Notes: generated by a model from the letters alone, not told the origin. Positions 1 to 9,742 are shown, numbered from the stretch's first letter. The stretch is DNA of 64,000 nt from Imtechella halotolerans (GCF_028743515.2 NZ_CP117969.2:1955501-2019500); one strand, 5' to 3'. Translations and numbers: made by a program.

Positions 1-112
1 AAGGCAATAACTAATTTTTTTTTCAACATAGAACAAACTATTTTAAGTTAATAAATTGTTTTACTGCAATTTACATTTTTTTTATAAACTCTTAACTTAA
101 ATTCATTTATAT

Positions 113-120
113 TACCTTTA
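113..120 (+). promoter_or_regulatory. Possible -7 element before rlmB
   Basis: TACCTTTA matches the Bacteroidota -7 consensus TAnnTTTG except in its last base. It ends only four bases before the rlmB ATG at 125, so a transcript from it would be almost leaderless. The rest of 1-112 is AT-rich with no gene that I can see. Support is weak because no clear -33 element was found. Confidence 0.3.
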
Positions 121-124
121 CCAC

Positions 125-859
125 ATGGAAAATAACTACCAAATTTATGGTATCCGTGCAATTATGGAAGCCATTCAGTCAGGAAAAAGTATTGACAAAG
201 TTTTTATACAAAAAGGCCTCAAGGGTGGCCTATTTCATGAACTAGAATTACTTATTCAAAAACATCAAATAAATGTATCCTTCGTTCCGGTAGAAAAACT
301 CAATAGACTTACCCGCAAAAATCATCAAGGTGTAATTGCCACAATCTCACCAATTGAATTTCATAATTTTGAGGAAATGGTAATTAAAATACTTGAAAGT
401 GGGAAAAATCCTATTTTTCTATTACTTGACCAATTAACCGATGTTCGCAATTTTGGAGCTATTATTCGCACAGCGGAATGCACTGGAGTATCGGGGATAA
501 TCATACAAAAAAAAGGTGCGGCTCCTGTTACGGCGGACACCGTAAAAACTTCGGCAGGAGCTGTCTTTAAAATTCCTATTTGCAAAGTAGAACATCTTAA
601 AGATGCCGTGTATTACCTTCAGGCAAGTGGTGTAAAAGTTGTAGCAGCTACCGAAAAAACAAACAACACTTTATATAATGTTTCTTTTAAAGAACCAGTA
701 GCTATTGTAATGGGATCTGAGGATACTGGTATTGCCCCTTCTCTACTTAAGATAGTTGATGATAAGGCAAAACTTCCAATGTTTGGAGATATTGGATCTC
801 TAAATGTTTCTGTAGCATGTGGAGTATTCTTGTACGAGGTTGTCCGTCAAAGACAGTAA
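125..859 (+). CDS. rlmB: 23S rRNA 2'-O-ribose methyltransferase (TrmH/SpoU family, RlmB)
   Basis: This 244-residue protein belongs to the SpoU (SPOUT) methyltransferases. RlmB methylates the ribose of a guanosine in the peptidyl-transferase loop of 23S rRNA (G2251 in E. coli). An N-terminal substrate-binding domain covers about residues 5-75. The three SpoU motifs follow: NFGAIIRTAE from residue 109, GSEDTG at 197-202 and SLNVSVA at 225-231. Length and the start (MENNYQIYGIRAIMEAI) fit the family. It stands alone and converges with the rhomboid gene, with one base between the stops. The exact target nucleotide is inferred from family membership; another TrmH-type target remains possible. Confidence 0.88.
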   Translation: MENNYQIYGIRAIMEAIQSGKSIDKVFIQKGLKGGLFHELELLIQKHQINVSFVPVEKLNRLTRKNHQGVIATISPIEFHNFEEMVIKILESGKNPIFLLLDQLTDVRNFGAIIRTAECTGVSGIIIQKKGAAPVTADTVKTSAGAVFKIPICKVEHLKDAVYYLQASGVKVVAATEKTNNTLYNVSFKEPVAIVMGSEDTGIAPSLLKIVDDKAKLPMFGDIGSLNVSVACGVFLYEVVRQRQ

Positions 860-860
860 A

Positions 861-1616
861 CTACTCCTTCCTTTCAGGTACATAGGTATAATTTAATTTA
901 GGGGCTTGGTTCACTATTTCAGAATCGTTCTCCAATTCTTGTTGCCTAATCTCACTTTCTGAGATAAAGTTTCCGTTCTCATCAAATTGCTTTATAAATG
1001 GATCTTCATTTTCATTGAAATCAGGGGATTCCCAAGCATAAACCACTCTTTTAAGTTCTGGTGTTTTGATATTAAAAGCCAATATCATCCCCACTAAAAA
1101 ACCACTTAAATGTCCTTCCCAGGAAATTCCTTCCTCTATAGGAAATAAATACCACATCATACCTCCATATAGAAAAACAATAATTAGAGAAAGTGCAATA
1201 AGCCTATAATAGCGCGTAATAATTCCTTTAAAAAAAATAAAACTTGTCAACATATATATAATACCACTCGCCCCTATATGATAAGATTCCCTTCCAATAA
1301 TCCATGTCAAAATTCCTGTAGCAATGTATCCAACCAATAATACATTCCAAGAAACTCGTCTATAAAAATAAAACAAGGCCGCAGACAACAACAGTAAGGG
1401 AATTGAATTGTTAAATAAATGTTCAAGTGACCCATGGATAAAGGGAGCCAAAAAAATGCCTGGCAAACCTTCAAATGTACGCGGCAATATACCCCAATGG
1501 GACCAACTGACTCCAAACTGAATTTCAAGCCAGTATACAATCCAAATACTTAACACAAAAGCAAATGGATAAACTATTACCCCATTATAAAATACAAATA
1601 TTTCTTTGGTTTTCAT
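861..1616 (-). CDS. Rhomboid family intramembrane serine protease
   Basis: This 251-residue integral membrane protein should cleave transmembrane substrates within the bilayer. The catalytic dyad is visible: Ser117 in GASG (115-118) and His169 in EGHLSG. The HxxxxHxxxN motif on TM2 (His61, His66, Asn70 region) supplies the oxyanion hole. About six hydrophobic segments lie between residues 10 and 190. A hydrophilic cytosolic tail of about 65 acidic residues follows. The substrate is unknown. It is monocistronic and convergent with rlmB. Confidence 0.85.
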   Translation of the reverse strand: MKTKEIFVFYNGVIVYPFAFVLSIWIVYWLEIQFGVSWSHWGILPRTFEGLPGIFLAPFIHGSLEHLFNNSIPLLLLSAALFYFYRRVSWNVLLVGYIATGILTWIIGRESYHIGASGIIYMLTSFIFFKGIITRYYRLIALSLIIVFLYGGMMWYLFPIEEGISWEGHLSGFLVGMILAFNIKTPELKRVVYAWESPDFNENEDPFIKQFDENGNFISESEIRQQELENDSEIVNQAPKLNYTYVPERKE

Positions 1617-1698
1617 TTCCTAAATTTAAGGAAATTAGACAAAAAAGAAACCAAAGTTAACGTATAAGAAAATTTGTCATATTTATTAATTTTACAAA

Positions 1699-2976
1699 AT
1701 GAACGAACCATTAGCCGAACGAATTCGACCAAAATCACTTGATGACTATGTCAGTCAACAACATTTAGTAGGGGAAACAGGCTCCTTAAGAAATCAAATA
1801 AAAAAAGGTCTCATCCCTTCCCTTATACTATGGGGCCCTCCAGGAACAGGTAAAACAACACTAGCAAATATTATTGCAAACGAAAGCGACAGACCATTTT
1901 ATACCCTTAGCGCGATAAGTAGTGGGGTAAAAGAAGTAAGAGAAGTTATTGATAAAGCAAAACAAAGTGGTGGACTTTTCACTTCAAAAAATCCCATATT
2001 ATTCATTGATGAAATCCATAGATTTAGTAAGTCTCAACAGGATTCATTACTTGCAGCTGTAGAAAAAGGGTGGGTTACTTTAATTGGCGCTACGACAGAA
2101 AATCCCAGCTTTGAAGTAATTCCTGCTCTATTATCTCGATGTCAAGTATATATCCTTAATTCTTTTGGCAAGGAAGATTTAGAAGCACTTTTACATAGAG
2201 CACTAATAAAAGATAAATGGTTGCAATCCAAAAATATACAATTGAAAGAAACAGAAGCTTTACTAAGACTTTCAGGTGGAGATGGACGTAAATTGCTTAA
2301 TATTTTCGAACTAATTGTCAGTGCGGAAGAAAGCGACACAGTTTTCATCACTGATGAAAAGGTAATGCAACGTGTTCAAAAAAATACTGTTCTCTATGAC
2401 AAAACAGGAGAGCAACACTATGATATCATTTCAGCCTTTATAAAATCAATTCGTGGAAGTGATCCCAACGGAGCAGTTTATTGGCTCGCTCGCATGATAG
2501 AAGGTGGAGAAGATGTAAAATTCATTGCACGAAGAATGCTAATTTTAGCTTCTGAAGATATTGGCAATGCGAACCCTACGGCATTAATAATGGCCAATAA
2601 CACTTTCCAGGCAGTTTCTACAATTGGATATCCGGAAAGTCGTATTCTTTTAAGTCAATGTGCTATATACTTAGCCACTTCACCCAAAAGTAACGCATCT
2701 TATACCGCTATTAATGAAGCGCAACAATTAGTACGACAAACAGGAGACTTAAGTGTACCTCTACATTTAAGAAATGCTCCTACCAAACTAATGAAAGAAT
2801 TGGGCTATGGTGATGAATATAAATATGCCCATAGCTATGAAAACAATTTTACTCAACAAGATTTTCTCCCTGAATCTATAAAGGGCACCAAACTTTATGA
2901 CCCTGGTCAAAATCAACGTGAAAATGGGATTAGAGAATTTTTACAAAACAGATGGAAGGGCTTTTATAAATATTAA
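1699..2976 (+). CDS. rarA: Replication-associated recombination ATPase RarA (MgsA)
   Basis: This 425-residue AAA+ ATPase belongs to the RarA/MgsA/WRNIP1 family, which acts at stalled replication forks and is related to clamp-loader subunits. Walker A (GPPGTGKT, 46-53), Walker B with a DEIH box (LFIDEIH, 101-107) and sensor-1 (GATTENPSF) are all present. The C-terminal half contains the tetramerisation region typical of RarA ([18 protein letters not shown]). Length is normal for the family. The gene is followed by a strong bidirectional terminator. Confidence 0.93.
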   Translation: MNEPLAERIRPKSLDDYVSQQHLVGETGSLRNQIKKGLIPSLILWGPPGTGKTTLANIIANESDRPFYTLSAISSGVKEVREVIDKAKQSGGLFTSKNPILFIDEIHRFSKSQQDSLLAAVEKGWVTLIGATTENPSFEVIPALLSRCQVYILNSFGKEDLEALLHRALIKDKWLQSKNIQLKETEALLRLSGGDGRKLLNIFELIVSAEESDTVFITDEKVMQRVQKNTVLYDKTGEQHYDIISAFIKSIRGSDPNGAVYWLARMIEGGEDVKFIARRMLILASEDIGNANPTALIMANNTFQAVSTIGYPESRILLSQCAIYLATSPKSNASYTAINEAQQLVRQTGDLSVPLHLRNAPTKLMKELGYGDEYKYAHSYENNFTQQDFLPESIKGTKLYDPGQNQRENGIREFLQNRWKGFYKY

Positions 2977-3003
2977 AAAATCCCTTGATTCACAAGGGAT
3001 TTT
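2977..3003. terminator. Bidirectional terminator between rarA and the next gene
   Basis: An 11-bp perfect stem (AAAATCCCTTG paired with CAAGGGATTTT) with a 5-base loop has A-rich and T-rich flanks. It serves rarA on the plus strand and the convergent gene at 3009 on the minus strand. Confidence 0.85.
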
Positions 3004-3008
3004 ATTTA

Positions 3009-3755
3009 TTAAAATTTCACTGAAATTGAATACTTTTTAAGCTGATCCGCTTCATAATACTCAAAATACCATTCATTTCCTGAACGATAAAACAACCCGT
3101 TCATACCATCCTTTTCTGCTATAAAAACATCCTTAACAGAAGTTCGATATAATTTCATGACCAACTTTGGGCTCATATCCACAAGTTGAAAACCAGTAGC
3201 TGTAGGCTGTGCGTACAAAGTATGTTCTGTCATCACAACCGCTTCCTCTGACGGCACCACTGCAACAGACTGAATTGGAACTTCTTTTACTATCTTAATC
3301 TGTTCTGGTTTTGACTTCGATATAGTCTCATTATATGAATACTTTATTGTTTTAAAAGATTGAAATGCATCCCGTAAAGCTTCATGATATGCTTTCTGAT
3401 AATCCTTTTCTTTACTTCTTCCCTCTTCAGAAGTAAACAATACCTGATTATAGCAATTACTCAAAGTCACTTTCATTTTGGTGGTAAACATATTTGAATC
3501 GTTTAACACATTAGCTCTCAATACCATACAAGGATTATATACGGCCTCCTCAGGCAACTCTCCTTCGAGAAAAGCAACAAACCCTTCTTTGTTCAACAAA
3601 AATTTAGTCAAAGAATTAATCTGATATAAATCTTCTGATTTCAAAAAATCAAATTTTTCAGGGACCACCACGTATTTATAGCCATTTAAACTTTCCTGCG
3701 CAGTTCCTAATAGTGTATTAACTAGTACTAAACAGGCAATCATTATTTTTCTCAT
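3009..3755 (-). CDS. Hypothetical secreted protein
   Basis: I do not recognise this 248-residue protein. Residues 1-20 form a clear signal peptide (MRKIMIACLVLVNTLLGTAQ). The mature part is predicted to be periplasmic or exported, with no cysteine cluster and no catalytic motif that I can see. It contains a hydrophilic central segment around 140-165 and ends in a beta-rich, aromatic region. It lies 21 bases downstream of yjjG on the same strand, so it may be the last gene of the radC-DUF7033-yjjG operon. Function unknown. Confidence 0.7.
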   Translation of the reverse strand: MRKIMIACLVLVNTLLGTAQESLNGYKYVVVPEKFDFLKSEDLYQINSLTKFLLNKEGFVAFLEGELPEEAVYNPCMVLRANVLNDSNMFTTKMKVTLSNCYNQVLFTSEEGRSKEKDYQKAYHEALRDAFQSFKTIKYSYNETISKSKPEQIKIVKEVPIQSVAVVPSEEAVVMTEHTLYAQPTATGFQLVDMSPKLVMKLYRTSVKDVFIAEKDGMNGLFYRSGNEWYFEYYEADQLKKYSISVKF

Positions 3756-3776
3756 GTGTTTTTGCTTTTTATAAAA

Positions 3777-4466
3777 TTAAAGATACTGTTTAATTTCTAA
3801 AAGATCATTAATGGTAATGCCAAACTCATTTGGTGTTCCATCATGCACATTAAAATGAATCGTGTGCATTCCAACATTCCGTGCTCCTAGAATGTCAGCC
3901 TCTAAATTATCTCCTATCATTACTGATTGTAAGGGTGTCGAAGATGCTTTATCCATGGCGTGTTCAAAAATCAAAGGGTTAGGCTTCTTTACTCCTACTG
4001 ACTCAGAATTGATAATATGATCAAAGTAATGGGCAATTCCAGAATTTTTTAATTTATCATTTTGAACTTCTTCAAACCCATTTGTAATAATATGGAGTTT
4101 ATATTTAGGTTGAAGATATGATAATATTTCATTTGCATTATTAAATAAATGATTATAACGAGGTAAAACTCGAATGTAATCCTCTGAAAGTTGGATAATA
4201 GTTGAGTTACTTACCGTAATTTTAAGTTCTTCAAAAGTTTTATTTAAACGCTCATAACGCAATACTTCCTTAGTAATTTGCTCATCTCTGTACAATTTCC
4301 AATAATGCAAATTAATAGGTACATATACCTCTAGAAAATCTGCTAAATCTACCCTAACATTGTGAATCTCCAATATTTCTTCAAAGGTAAGTGCTGAATT
4401 ACGTTCAAAATCCCACAAGGTATGATCCAGATCAAAAAACAGATCAGTTATCATTTCTTTTGTCAT
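3777..4466 (-). CDS. YjjG-family noncanonical pyrimidine nucleotidase (HAD superfamily)
   Basis: This 229-residue HAD hydrolase has the catalytic motif I FFDLDHT (Asp12 nucleophile, Asp14 acid/base). Motif II is IITNG, a conserved lysine sits in KKPNP, and motif III is GDNLEADILGA. The LWDFERN segment after motif I and the cap domain match the YjjG group, which dephosphorylates pyrimidine nucleotides including noncanonical ones (house cleaning). The start codon overlaps the DUF7033 stop as ATGA, which implies translational coupling. Assignment to the HAD superfamily is firm; the substrate is inferred. Confidence 0.82.
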   Translation of the reverse strand: MTKEMITDLFFDLDHTLWDFERNSALTFEEILEIHNVRVDLADFLEVYVPINLHYWKLYRDEQITKEVLRYERLNKTFEELKITVSNSTIIQLSEDYIRVLPRYNHLFNNANEILSYLQPKYKLHIITNGFEEVQNDKLKNSGIAHYFDHIINSESVGVKKPNPLIFEHAMDKASSTPLQSVMIGDNLEADILGARNVGMHTIHFNVHDGTPNEFGITINDLLEIKQYL

Positions 4467-5749
4467 AAGTTTACTATTTCTTTATAAAGTGTTTTCCAAT
4501 CTACATAAGATTTTCCACCAATTATTTCATTTGAAAATACCATTAAAAATCTACCATTAACAGCCTCAACTGCTGCATGCATGGATTGAACTTTTCTTAA
4601 AATTACTTTTTTATTGGAATAATGTTGAAAAGCTTTGTCTTGAAGACAAAACGAATTTACTAAAATTGGTAACTGAACCTCATACCCAACATCATAAAAA
4701 TAAAAAGGTGTACAAGTACCAGCTCTAAAACCTACATAATTAGTATACCCCATTGTATAGTCTTCATTAAATTCAGCATCTGTAAGGTTCCGATATGTTT
4801 CAGGGATTTGGATTCGATTAAATCGTACCCGTACTCTTTTTACAGGACGATTAATTACATTTATTAGCCTTTTTCGTTCCTTTTTAAGGTTAGCCAAATC
4901 ATTATGAGTTTCATATGAAGCCATTAAGGATACGATCGTGTAATCGGCTATTTTCTTAATTAATTCTTTAAAGCGCTTACTATTAACTGAACTATTTTTA
5001 TCATAAGTTGAATAGTCAGCAAAAAGAAAAAAGTATATAGTCTTCCATTTTTGATCTTTCTGAAATTGTAACAATTCATCAAAATTATCATATGCATCCC
5101 TTTGAATTCCAAACAATACTGAAAAACGCTCAAAAACCCTTCCAATATGTAATTTACTTAAATCAAGTAAAGTGGCTCCGATTGTCCGAAGAACATCCTT
5201 CTCTTTAAACTCATAGGAAGCTGAAACATCCATTAATAATTGCTTCTCAAAAATACGTGAAGGAAAAACTACCTCAGGAAACAATTTGAGTAAAATAGTT
5301 TTTAATTTATGTATCCATATATCAACTACAGGAAATTCCAAAAAACCATTCTTAAAAGCAAGGCTTTCAGAAGCTGGATATCTACCATGCTCATCTTTTA
5401 AATGAGGTAAATATTCCTCATACCGGCTCAACAAATAAAAACTCGCCGCAAATACATCAAAAGGAAGAAAACAATTCTTTGATGTTGGAAAAAAACATGG
5501 AATTTCATCCCAATCCTGAATATATATTTCTACATCATTTATTCCTTGTTCCAGCAACAAATCATGCATTCGAATAAATGGAGAATTTCCTATAGAATTA
5601 CGTGCATAAATGAATTTAGCACCTTGATATTTTAAAAAAAAATCTTGATCTGAAGTAAAACGAACATCCACGTTTAGCATTCTTCCAAAAATATGCTTAA
5701 ATATATAGGTAAAACGAGGAGTTATTTTTTCGGTATAAACGAGAAACAT
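4463..5749 (-). CDS. DUF7033 / polysaccharide deacetylase-like protein
   Basis: This 428-residue protein resembles the flavobacterial family annotated as DUF7033 or polysaccharide deacetylase family. The N-terminal part (about 1-150) is the conserved DUF7033-like region. The C-terminal part carries a GFRAGT segment followed by a Phe/Tyr-rich stretch, as in the last strands of NodB-type deacetylases. I do not see a signal peptide or a clean metal-binding His-x-x-x-His motif, so catalytic activity is uncertain. The gene lies one base after radC and overlaps yjjG by 4 bases, so the three are co-transcribed. Confidence 0.6.
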   Translation of the reverse strand: MFLVYTEKITPRFTYIFKHIFGRMLNVDVRFTSDQDFFLKYQGAKFIYARNSIGNSPFIRMHDLLLEQGINDVEIYIQDWDEIPCFFPTSKNCFLPFDVFAASFYLLSRYEEYLPHLKDEHGRYPASESLAFKNGFLEFPVVDIWIHKLKTILLKLFPEVVFPSRIFEKQLLMDVSASYEFKEKDVLRTIGATLLDLSKLHIGRVFERFSVLFGIQRDAYDNFDELLQFQKDQKWKTIYFFLFADYSTYDKNSSVNSKRFKELIKKIADYTIVSLMASYETHNDLANLKKERKRLINVINRPVKRVRVRFNRIQIPETYRNLTDAEFNEDYTMGYTNYVGFRAGTCTPFYFYDVGYEVQLPILVNSFCLQDKAFQHYSNKKVILRKVQSMHAAVEAVNGRFLMVFSNEIIGGKSYVDWKTLYKEIVNL

Positions 5750-5750
5750 A

Positions 5751-6449
5751 TTATAAGATTCCTTGATCGGAAAAGCTAAAATACGCTTTTTCGGTCACAA
5801 TAAGATGGTCAAGAATCTTAATATCTAAACTTTGGGATGCTGACTTAATTTTCTGTGTAATTAACCGGTCTGCATCGCTAGGAATAAGACTTCCTGAAGG
5901 ATGATTATGCGCTAATATTAGTGCGGTAGCACCTACTTCCAAAGCGCATTTTAATATTAATCTAACATCCACTAGTGTAGCCGTTATTCCTCCTTTACTA
6001 AGCTGTAATTTAAAAATGACTTTATTTGAGTTATTCAAATACACAACCCAAAATTCCTCATGCAACAAATCTCCAATGAAAGGATGTATTAACTCAAAAA
6101 CAGCTTTACTACTATCTATTTTCTTTTTATCAATTAAAGCTTCATTCCTTCTTCGACGTCCGAGTTCTAAAGCAGCTGCAATAGTAATGGCCTTGGCCTC
6201 TCCAATTCCATTAAACCTCATCAATTGTTTAACTGATAATTTACCTAATTCATTAAGATTATTGGAAACCGAAGACAAAATACGTTTACTTAATTCAACG
6301 GCACTTTCTTGTTTCGTACCACTTCCTATGAGAATTGCTACAAGTTCAGCATCACTTAAGACACCCCTTCCTTTGTGAAGCAGTTTTTCGCGAGGCCTAT
6401 CTTCTTCTGCCCATTGCTTAATCGATAAGGGATTTATTTTATCTTGCAT
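5751..6449 (-). CDS. radC: RadC family protein (UPF0758, JAB/MPN domain)
   Basis: This 232-residue protein has an N-terminal helix-hairpin-helix-like region (FNGIGEAKA, about 80-90) and a C-terminal JAB1/MPN metalloprotease-like domain. The JAMM signature HNHPSG followed by SDAD is intact, so a metal-binding site is probable. Despite the historical name, a role in recombination repair is not established. It is the first gene of the radC-DUF7033-yjjG operon and is divergent from the DUF1569 gene across a 46-base spacer. Confidence 0.9.
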   Translation of the reverse strand: MQDKINPLSIKQWAEEDRPREKLLHKGRGVLSDAELVAILIGSGTKQESAVELSKRILSSVSNNLNELGKLSVKQLMRFNGIGEAKAITIAAALELGRRRRNEALIDKKKIDSSKAVFELIHPFIGDLLHEEFWVVYLNNSNKVIFKLQLSKGGITATLVDVRLILKCALEVGATALILAHNHPSGSLIPSDADRLITQKIKSASQSLDIKILDHLIVTEKAYFSFSDQGIL

Positions 6450-6495
6450 GTCTTAAAGATAAAAAATGTAATTTTAATAAAATAGTATCTCAACC

Positions 6496-6945
6496 ATGAA
6501 AACACTCTTTGATAAAAACACCCTGGAAGAAATTCAAAATCGATTACAAAAATTGACCCCGGAAACAAAAGCAAAATGGGGAAAAATGAGTATTAATCAG
6601 ATGCTAGCGCATTGTCAAGAACCTATTTTAGTCTCACTTGGCGAAAAAACCCTCAAGAAGCCAAACTTCTTGATGAAAATGATTTATAGCAGATTCAAAA
6701 AATCTCTATATGATGATATTCCATGGAAACAAGGCTTACCCACTGCCCCAGCTTATCGGGTATTTGAAACAAAAAATTTTGAAACAGAAAGAAGCCAATT
6801 ATTAGAACTTATTCATAAAATATATCTTTCAAAAAACAAAACCCATTGGCCTGAGCACCCTATATTCGGTCAATACACAGGTGAACAAATTGGCAAAATG
6901 CAATATAAACACCTAGATCATCATTTCAGACAATTCGGAGTTTAA
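6496..6945 (+). CDS. DUF1569 domain-containing protein (DinB-like fold)
   Basis: This 149-residue protein has the DUF1569 features: an NxLxxLTPETKAKWGKM-like start, MSINQMLAHC (a metal-binding helix in related DinB folds), and a C-terminal KHLDHHFRQFG segment with two further histidines. The helical DinB/YfiT fold often binds a divalent metal. The reaction is unknown. The PaiB-like gene follows after 18 bases, so the two probably share a transcript. Confidence 0.75.
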   Translation: MKTLFDKNTLEEIQNRLQKLTPETKAKWGKMSINQMLAHCQEPILVSLGEKTLKKPNFLMKMIYSRFKKSLYDDIPWKQGLPTAPAYRVFETKNFETERSQLLELIHKIYLSKNKTHWPEHPIFGQYTGEQIGKMQYKHLDHHFRQFGV

Positions 6946-6963
6946 TCTACCTATTTCCACATT

Positions 6964-7584
6964 ATGAATTATCCACCAAAACATCATCAAGAACAAAATT
7001 TTGAAAACATTGTATCCCTGATTAAAGAATACCCCCTGGCTACGATGCTTTCAGTTAAAGACAATGACGTCCTAGCCACCCACGTACCTTTAATATATGA
7101 AAAAACGGAAAATTACGGAAAGTTAATTGGTCATTTAGATAAATTTAATCCCCAACTAGAGACCATCCAAAACGGAACTCAAGTAACAATCATTTTTCAT
7201 GGTCCTGACACCTATATCTCTCCTTCTGTATACAGCACCCCTCAACTTCCCACATGGAACTATCTAAAAGCTCACCTAAAGGGTAAGGTTAATTTATATA
7301 CAGATAAAGAAAAAATAAAGCGAAACTTAATTAGTATGACTGAATTTATGGAAGATCCTTCACCCAATTACATTTTAGCACCGGATAACCCAAGAATGTT
7401 AGCATATCTAGATTATATTGTTGGTTTTGAAATTACGATTACAAATTGGGAAGGTAAATATAAGTTCTCCCAAGATAAACTTTCAAAAGATCAAGAATTA
7501 GCAAAATTAGAACTAATTAATAAAAATCAACATCGTATAAATGACTTTATAGAACATATATTTTCAAATCATCAACAAGCTTAA
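6964..7584 (+). CDS. FMN-binding PaiB-like protein
   Basis: This 206-residue protein matches the PaiB family (FMN-binding split-barrel, annotated as a negative transcriptional regulator in Bacillus). The start MNYPPKHHQEQNF, the segment LATMLSVKDN, the phrase HGPDTYISPS and the motif LPTWNYLKAHLKG are family hallmarks. A flavin-binding role is likely, while the regulatory role is uncertain outside Bacillus. Its stop codon overlaps that of the convergent mpl gene by 4 bases. Confidence 0.82.
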   Translation: MNYPPKHHQEQNFENIVSLIKEYPLATMLSVKDNDVLATHVPLIYEKTENYGKLIGHLDKFNPQLETIQNGTQVTIIFHGPDTYISPSVYSTPQLPTWNYLKAHLKGKVNLYTDKEKIKRNLISMTEFMEDPSPNYILAPDNPRMLAYLDYIVGFEITITNWEGKYKFSQDKLSKDQELAKLELINKNQHRINDFIEHIFSNHQQA

Positions 7585-8933
7585 AGCAACGTTTTTACAT
7601 CATCAAAATTAAGTCCTCCATAATTTCCACTACTCATTAGTAGTAAGGCAGTGTTTTGGTATTTTCTACTAAATAAATATTCTTTAAACCCATTAGAATC
7701 TGTAAACACTTTTAAATTATTTCTCTGAAATGCAGCAGCTATTTGCTCCTGAGTAATATCCTTAAGTTTTTTTATGGTGACAGCTTCGGGAGAATAAAAA
7801 ACGACAGCTTCATCCGCATCTTCAAGGGTTCCTTCATATTCATTTAGAAACTCTGCATTCAAACTACTATAGGTATGTAATTCCAAACAGGCAATTAATT
7901 TTCGATTAGGATATTGACTCTTAACTGCCTGAGTAGTAGCCTTTACCTTGCTTGGGGAATGAGCAAAATCCTTATAAGCTACGTTACTTTCTGTCTCACC
8001 AATTTTTTCCAATCGTTTGGACGCTCCTTTAAAACTAGCTATTGCTTCATAAAAATCATTTTCATCAATTCCCATATTTTGACATATCCATTTTGCTCCT
8101 GAAAGGTTACTTAAATTATGTTTGCCAAATATTTCAACAGGCATATCTCCTTCTGGAGTAATTAAAAGTGTCTGTCCATTTTCAATATAATACTCTGCAG
8201 TTTTATATGGTAATTTTCGAATAGGATTTTCAGATGCCTCTACTACCGATACAACTTCTAGATCCTCCTCGTTATATACCATTATACCACCATTAATAAT
8301 ACTATCTGTAAAGATGCTAAACTGCTCTACATAATTTTCATACGTTGGAAAAACATTTATATGATCCCAGGCAATTCCGCTTAGTAACGCTATATTAGGG
8401 CGATATAAATGAAATTTAGGTCTCATGTCAATAGCAGAAGATAAATATTCATCTCCCTCAAGAACAATAAAATCATTATAATCTGTGAGATGAACCATAG
8501 TATCAAACCCATCCAATTGCGCTCCAACCATATAATCAACCTCAATTCCATGATAATTTAATACATGGAGAATCATCGAAGTTATGGTGGTTTTTCCATG
8601 ACTTCCTCCAATTACAACTCGAGTCTTATTTTTTGATTGTTCAAACAAAAATTCTGGATATGAATATATTTTCACCCCTAGTTCTTGTGCACGCTTAAGC
8701 TCTGGATTATCAACTTTGGCATGCATGCCTAAAACAATAGCATCGAGAGACTCTGTAATCTTTTCAGGAAACCACCCGAAATTTTCAGGCAATAGTCCTT
8801 GTGCCTTTAGTCGAGAGTACGAAGGTTCAAAAATGGCATCATCACTTCCCGATATTTGGTATCCTTTATAATGTAGGGCTAATGCTAAATTATGCATGGC
8901 AGCACCTCCAATAGCAATAAAATGTATACGCAT
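7581..8933 (-). CDS. mpl: UDP-N-acetylmuramate:tripeptide ligase (murein peptide ligase)
   Basis: This 450-residue Mur ligase is close to MurC but of the Mpl type, which attaches recycled L-Ala-D-Glu-meso-DAP to UDP-MurNAc. An N-terminal nucleotide-binding domain (IGGAAMHNLA, 8-17) is followed by the ATP P-loop GGSHGKTT (109-116). The LEGDEYLSS segment (metal-binding acidic residues) and the C-terminal Mur domain (DFAHSPSKV, LELHTYSS) come next. The KDFAHSPSKVKAT stretch and the phrase VVIGGSHGKTTITSM support Mpl over MurC. It sits 12 bases downstream of a TPR gene on the same strand. Confidence 0.85.
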   Translation of the reverse strand: MRIHFIAIGGAAMHNLALALHYKGYQISGSDDAIFEPSYSRLKAQGLLPENFGWFPEKITESLDAIVLGMHAKVDNPELKRAQELGVKIYSYPEFLFEQSKNKTRVVIGGSHGKTTITSMILHVLNYHGIEVDYMVGAQLDGFDTMVHLTDYNDFIVLEGDEYLSSAIDMRPKFHLYRPNIALLSGIAWDHINVFPTYENYVEQFSIFTDSIINGGIMVYNEEDLEVVSVVEASENPIRKLPYKTAEYYIENGQTLLITPEGDMPVEIFGKHNLSNLSGAKWICQNMGIDENDFYEAIASFKGASKRLEKIGETESNVAYKDFAHSPSKVKATTQAVKSQYPNRKLIACLELHTYSSLNAEFLNEYEGTLEDADEAVVFYSPEAVTIKKLKDITQEQIAAAFQRNNLKVFTDSNGFKEYLFSRKYQNTALLLMSSGNYGGLNFDDVKTLL

Positions 8934-8945
8934 GAGTATTGATTA

Positions 8946-9632
8946 TTATTTTTCAAAGGCAGCTTTTAACTGTGCAGCCTTCTCTGGTTCTTTTAAATGC
9001 TGTTGATATAGTTGATAGAGCTTTTGAAAGGTAGTTTTGGAATTTCCAGTGAGGTGAGCCTTCACATAATATTCCTCAGCCTTTTTATATCGTTTTTGAT
9101 ATACTTCAATCAAGCCAAATGCTAATAAACCGTCTATTTTGGATAAATTCATCAATTCCTGAGCATACAACCTTGCCTTACGTTCACTTCCTCCAACGAT
9201 TCCGGGAAGCTCCATATACAACTGTACTAAAGCCCAACGACAATCAATATGACCTTCATCCAACTGGGCAGCTTTTAAAAAAGCATCCTCCACCTCTCCA
9301 ATCATTCCCAGCGCTTTCCATTTTGAAGTTATTTTTGCTTTCATCCCAAGAACACCGCCATACTTATAGTGATAGTCTGCATTATTAGGAACACTCGCTT
9401 TCAATCTCCCATAATAGTCAATTGCCACATCCCAATTTTTTTGATGTCCAGCTATGTCTCCTAAATACTCAATAGTCTTTAGGTCGTTGGGATATTTCTT
9501 TAAATGATTTTGAAATTTCATTTTAGCAGCATCCCACTTCTGGTTATTAAAGAGATGCACTCCCAATTCGAAATCATTGAAAAGTGTTGCTAAAAAAAAT
9601 AATGTTAGCAGTATTGATTTAGGAAAGACCAT
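8946..9632 (-). CDS. Secreted tetratricopeptide repeat protein
   Basis: This 228-residue protein has an N-terminal hydrophobic segment (residues 3-18) that is probably a signal peptide or anchor. TPR-like helix pairs follow (for example WDVAIDYYGRLKASVPNNADY and KRYKKAEEYYVKAHLTGN). A conserved middle section (VEDAFLKAAQLDEGHIDCRWALVQLY and MELPGIVGGS) recalls periplasmic TPR proteins found beside cell-wall genes. It is upstream of mpl by 12 bases. A scaffold role in the envelope is inferred only. Confidence 0.7.
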   Translation of the reverse strand: MVFPKSILLTLFFLATLFNDFELGVHLFNNQKWDAAKMKFQNHLKKYPNDLKTIEYLGDIAGHQKNWDVAIDYYGRLKASVPNNADYHYKYGGVLGMKAKITSKWKALGMIGEVEDAFLKAAQLDEGHIDCRWALVQLYMELPGIVGGSERKARLYAQELMNLSKIDGLLAFGLIEVYQKRYKKAEEYYVKAHLTGNSKTTFQKLYQLYQQHLKEPEKAAQLKAAFEK

Positions 9633-9714
9633 TGTTTGATTTTGCTACCCAAAAATACATATTTACACTTTAAAAAGCATCCATTAAAACACCATTTGAT
9701 GCCATCCTATATTA

Positions 9715-9737
9715 AAATAGCGCCTAAGGCGCTATTT
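9715..9737 (-). terminator. Terminator of the hpt/adk-obgE operon
   Basis: A 10-bp perfect stem (AAATAGCGCC paired with GGCGCTATTT) with a 3-base loop sits five bases beyond the obgE stop at 9743. Confidence 0.8.
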
Positions 9738-9742
9738 ATTAA

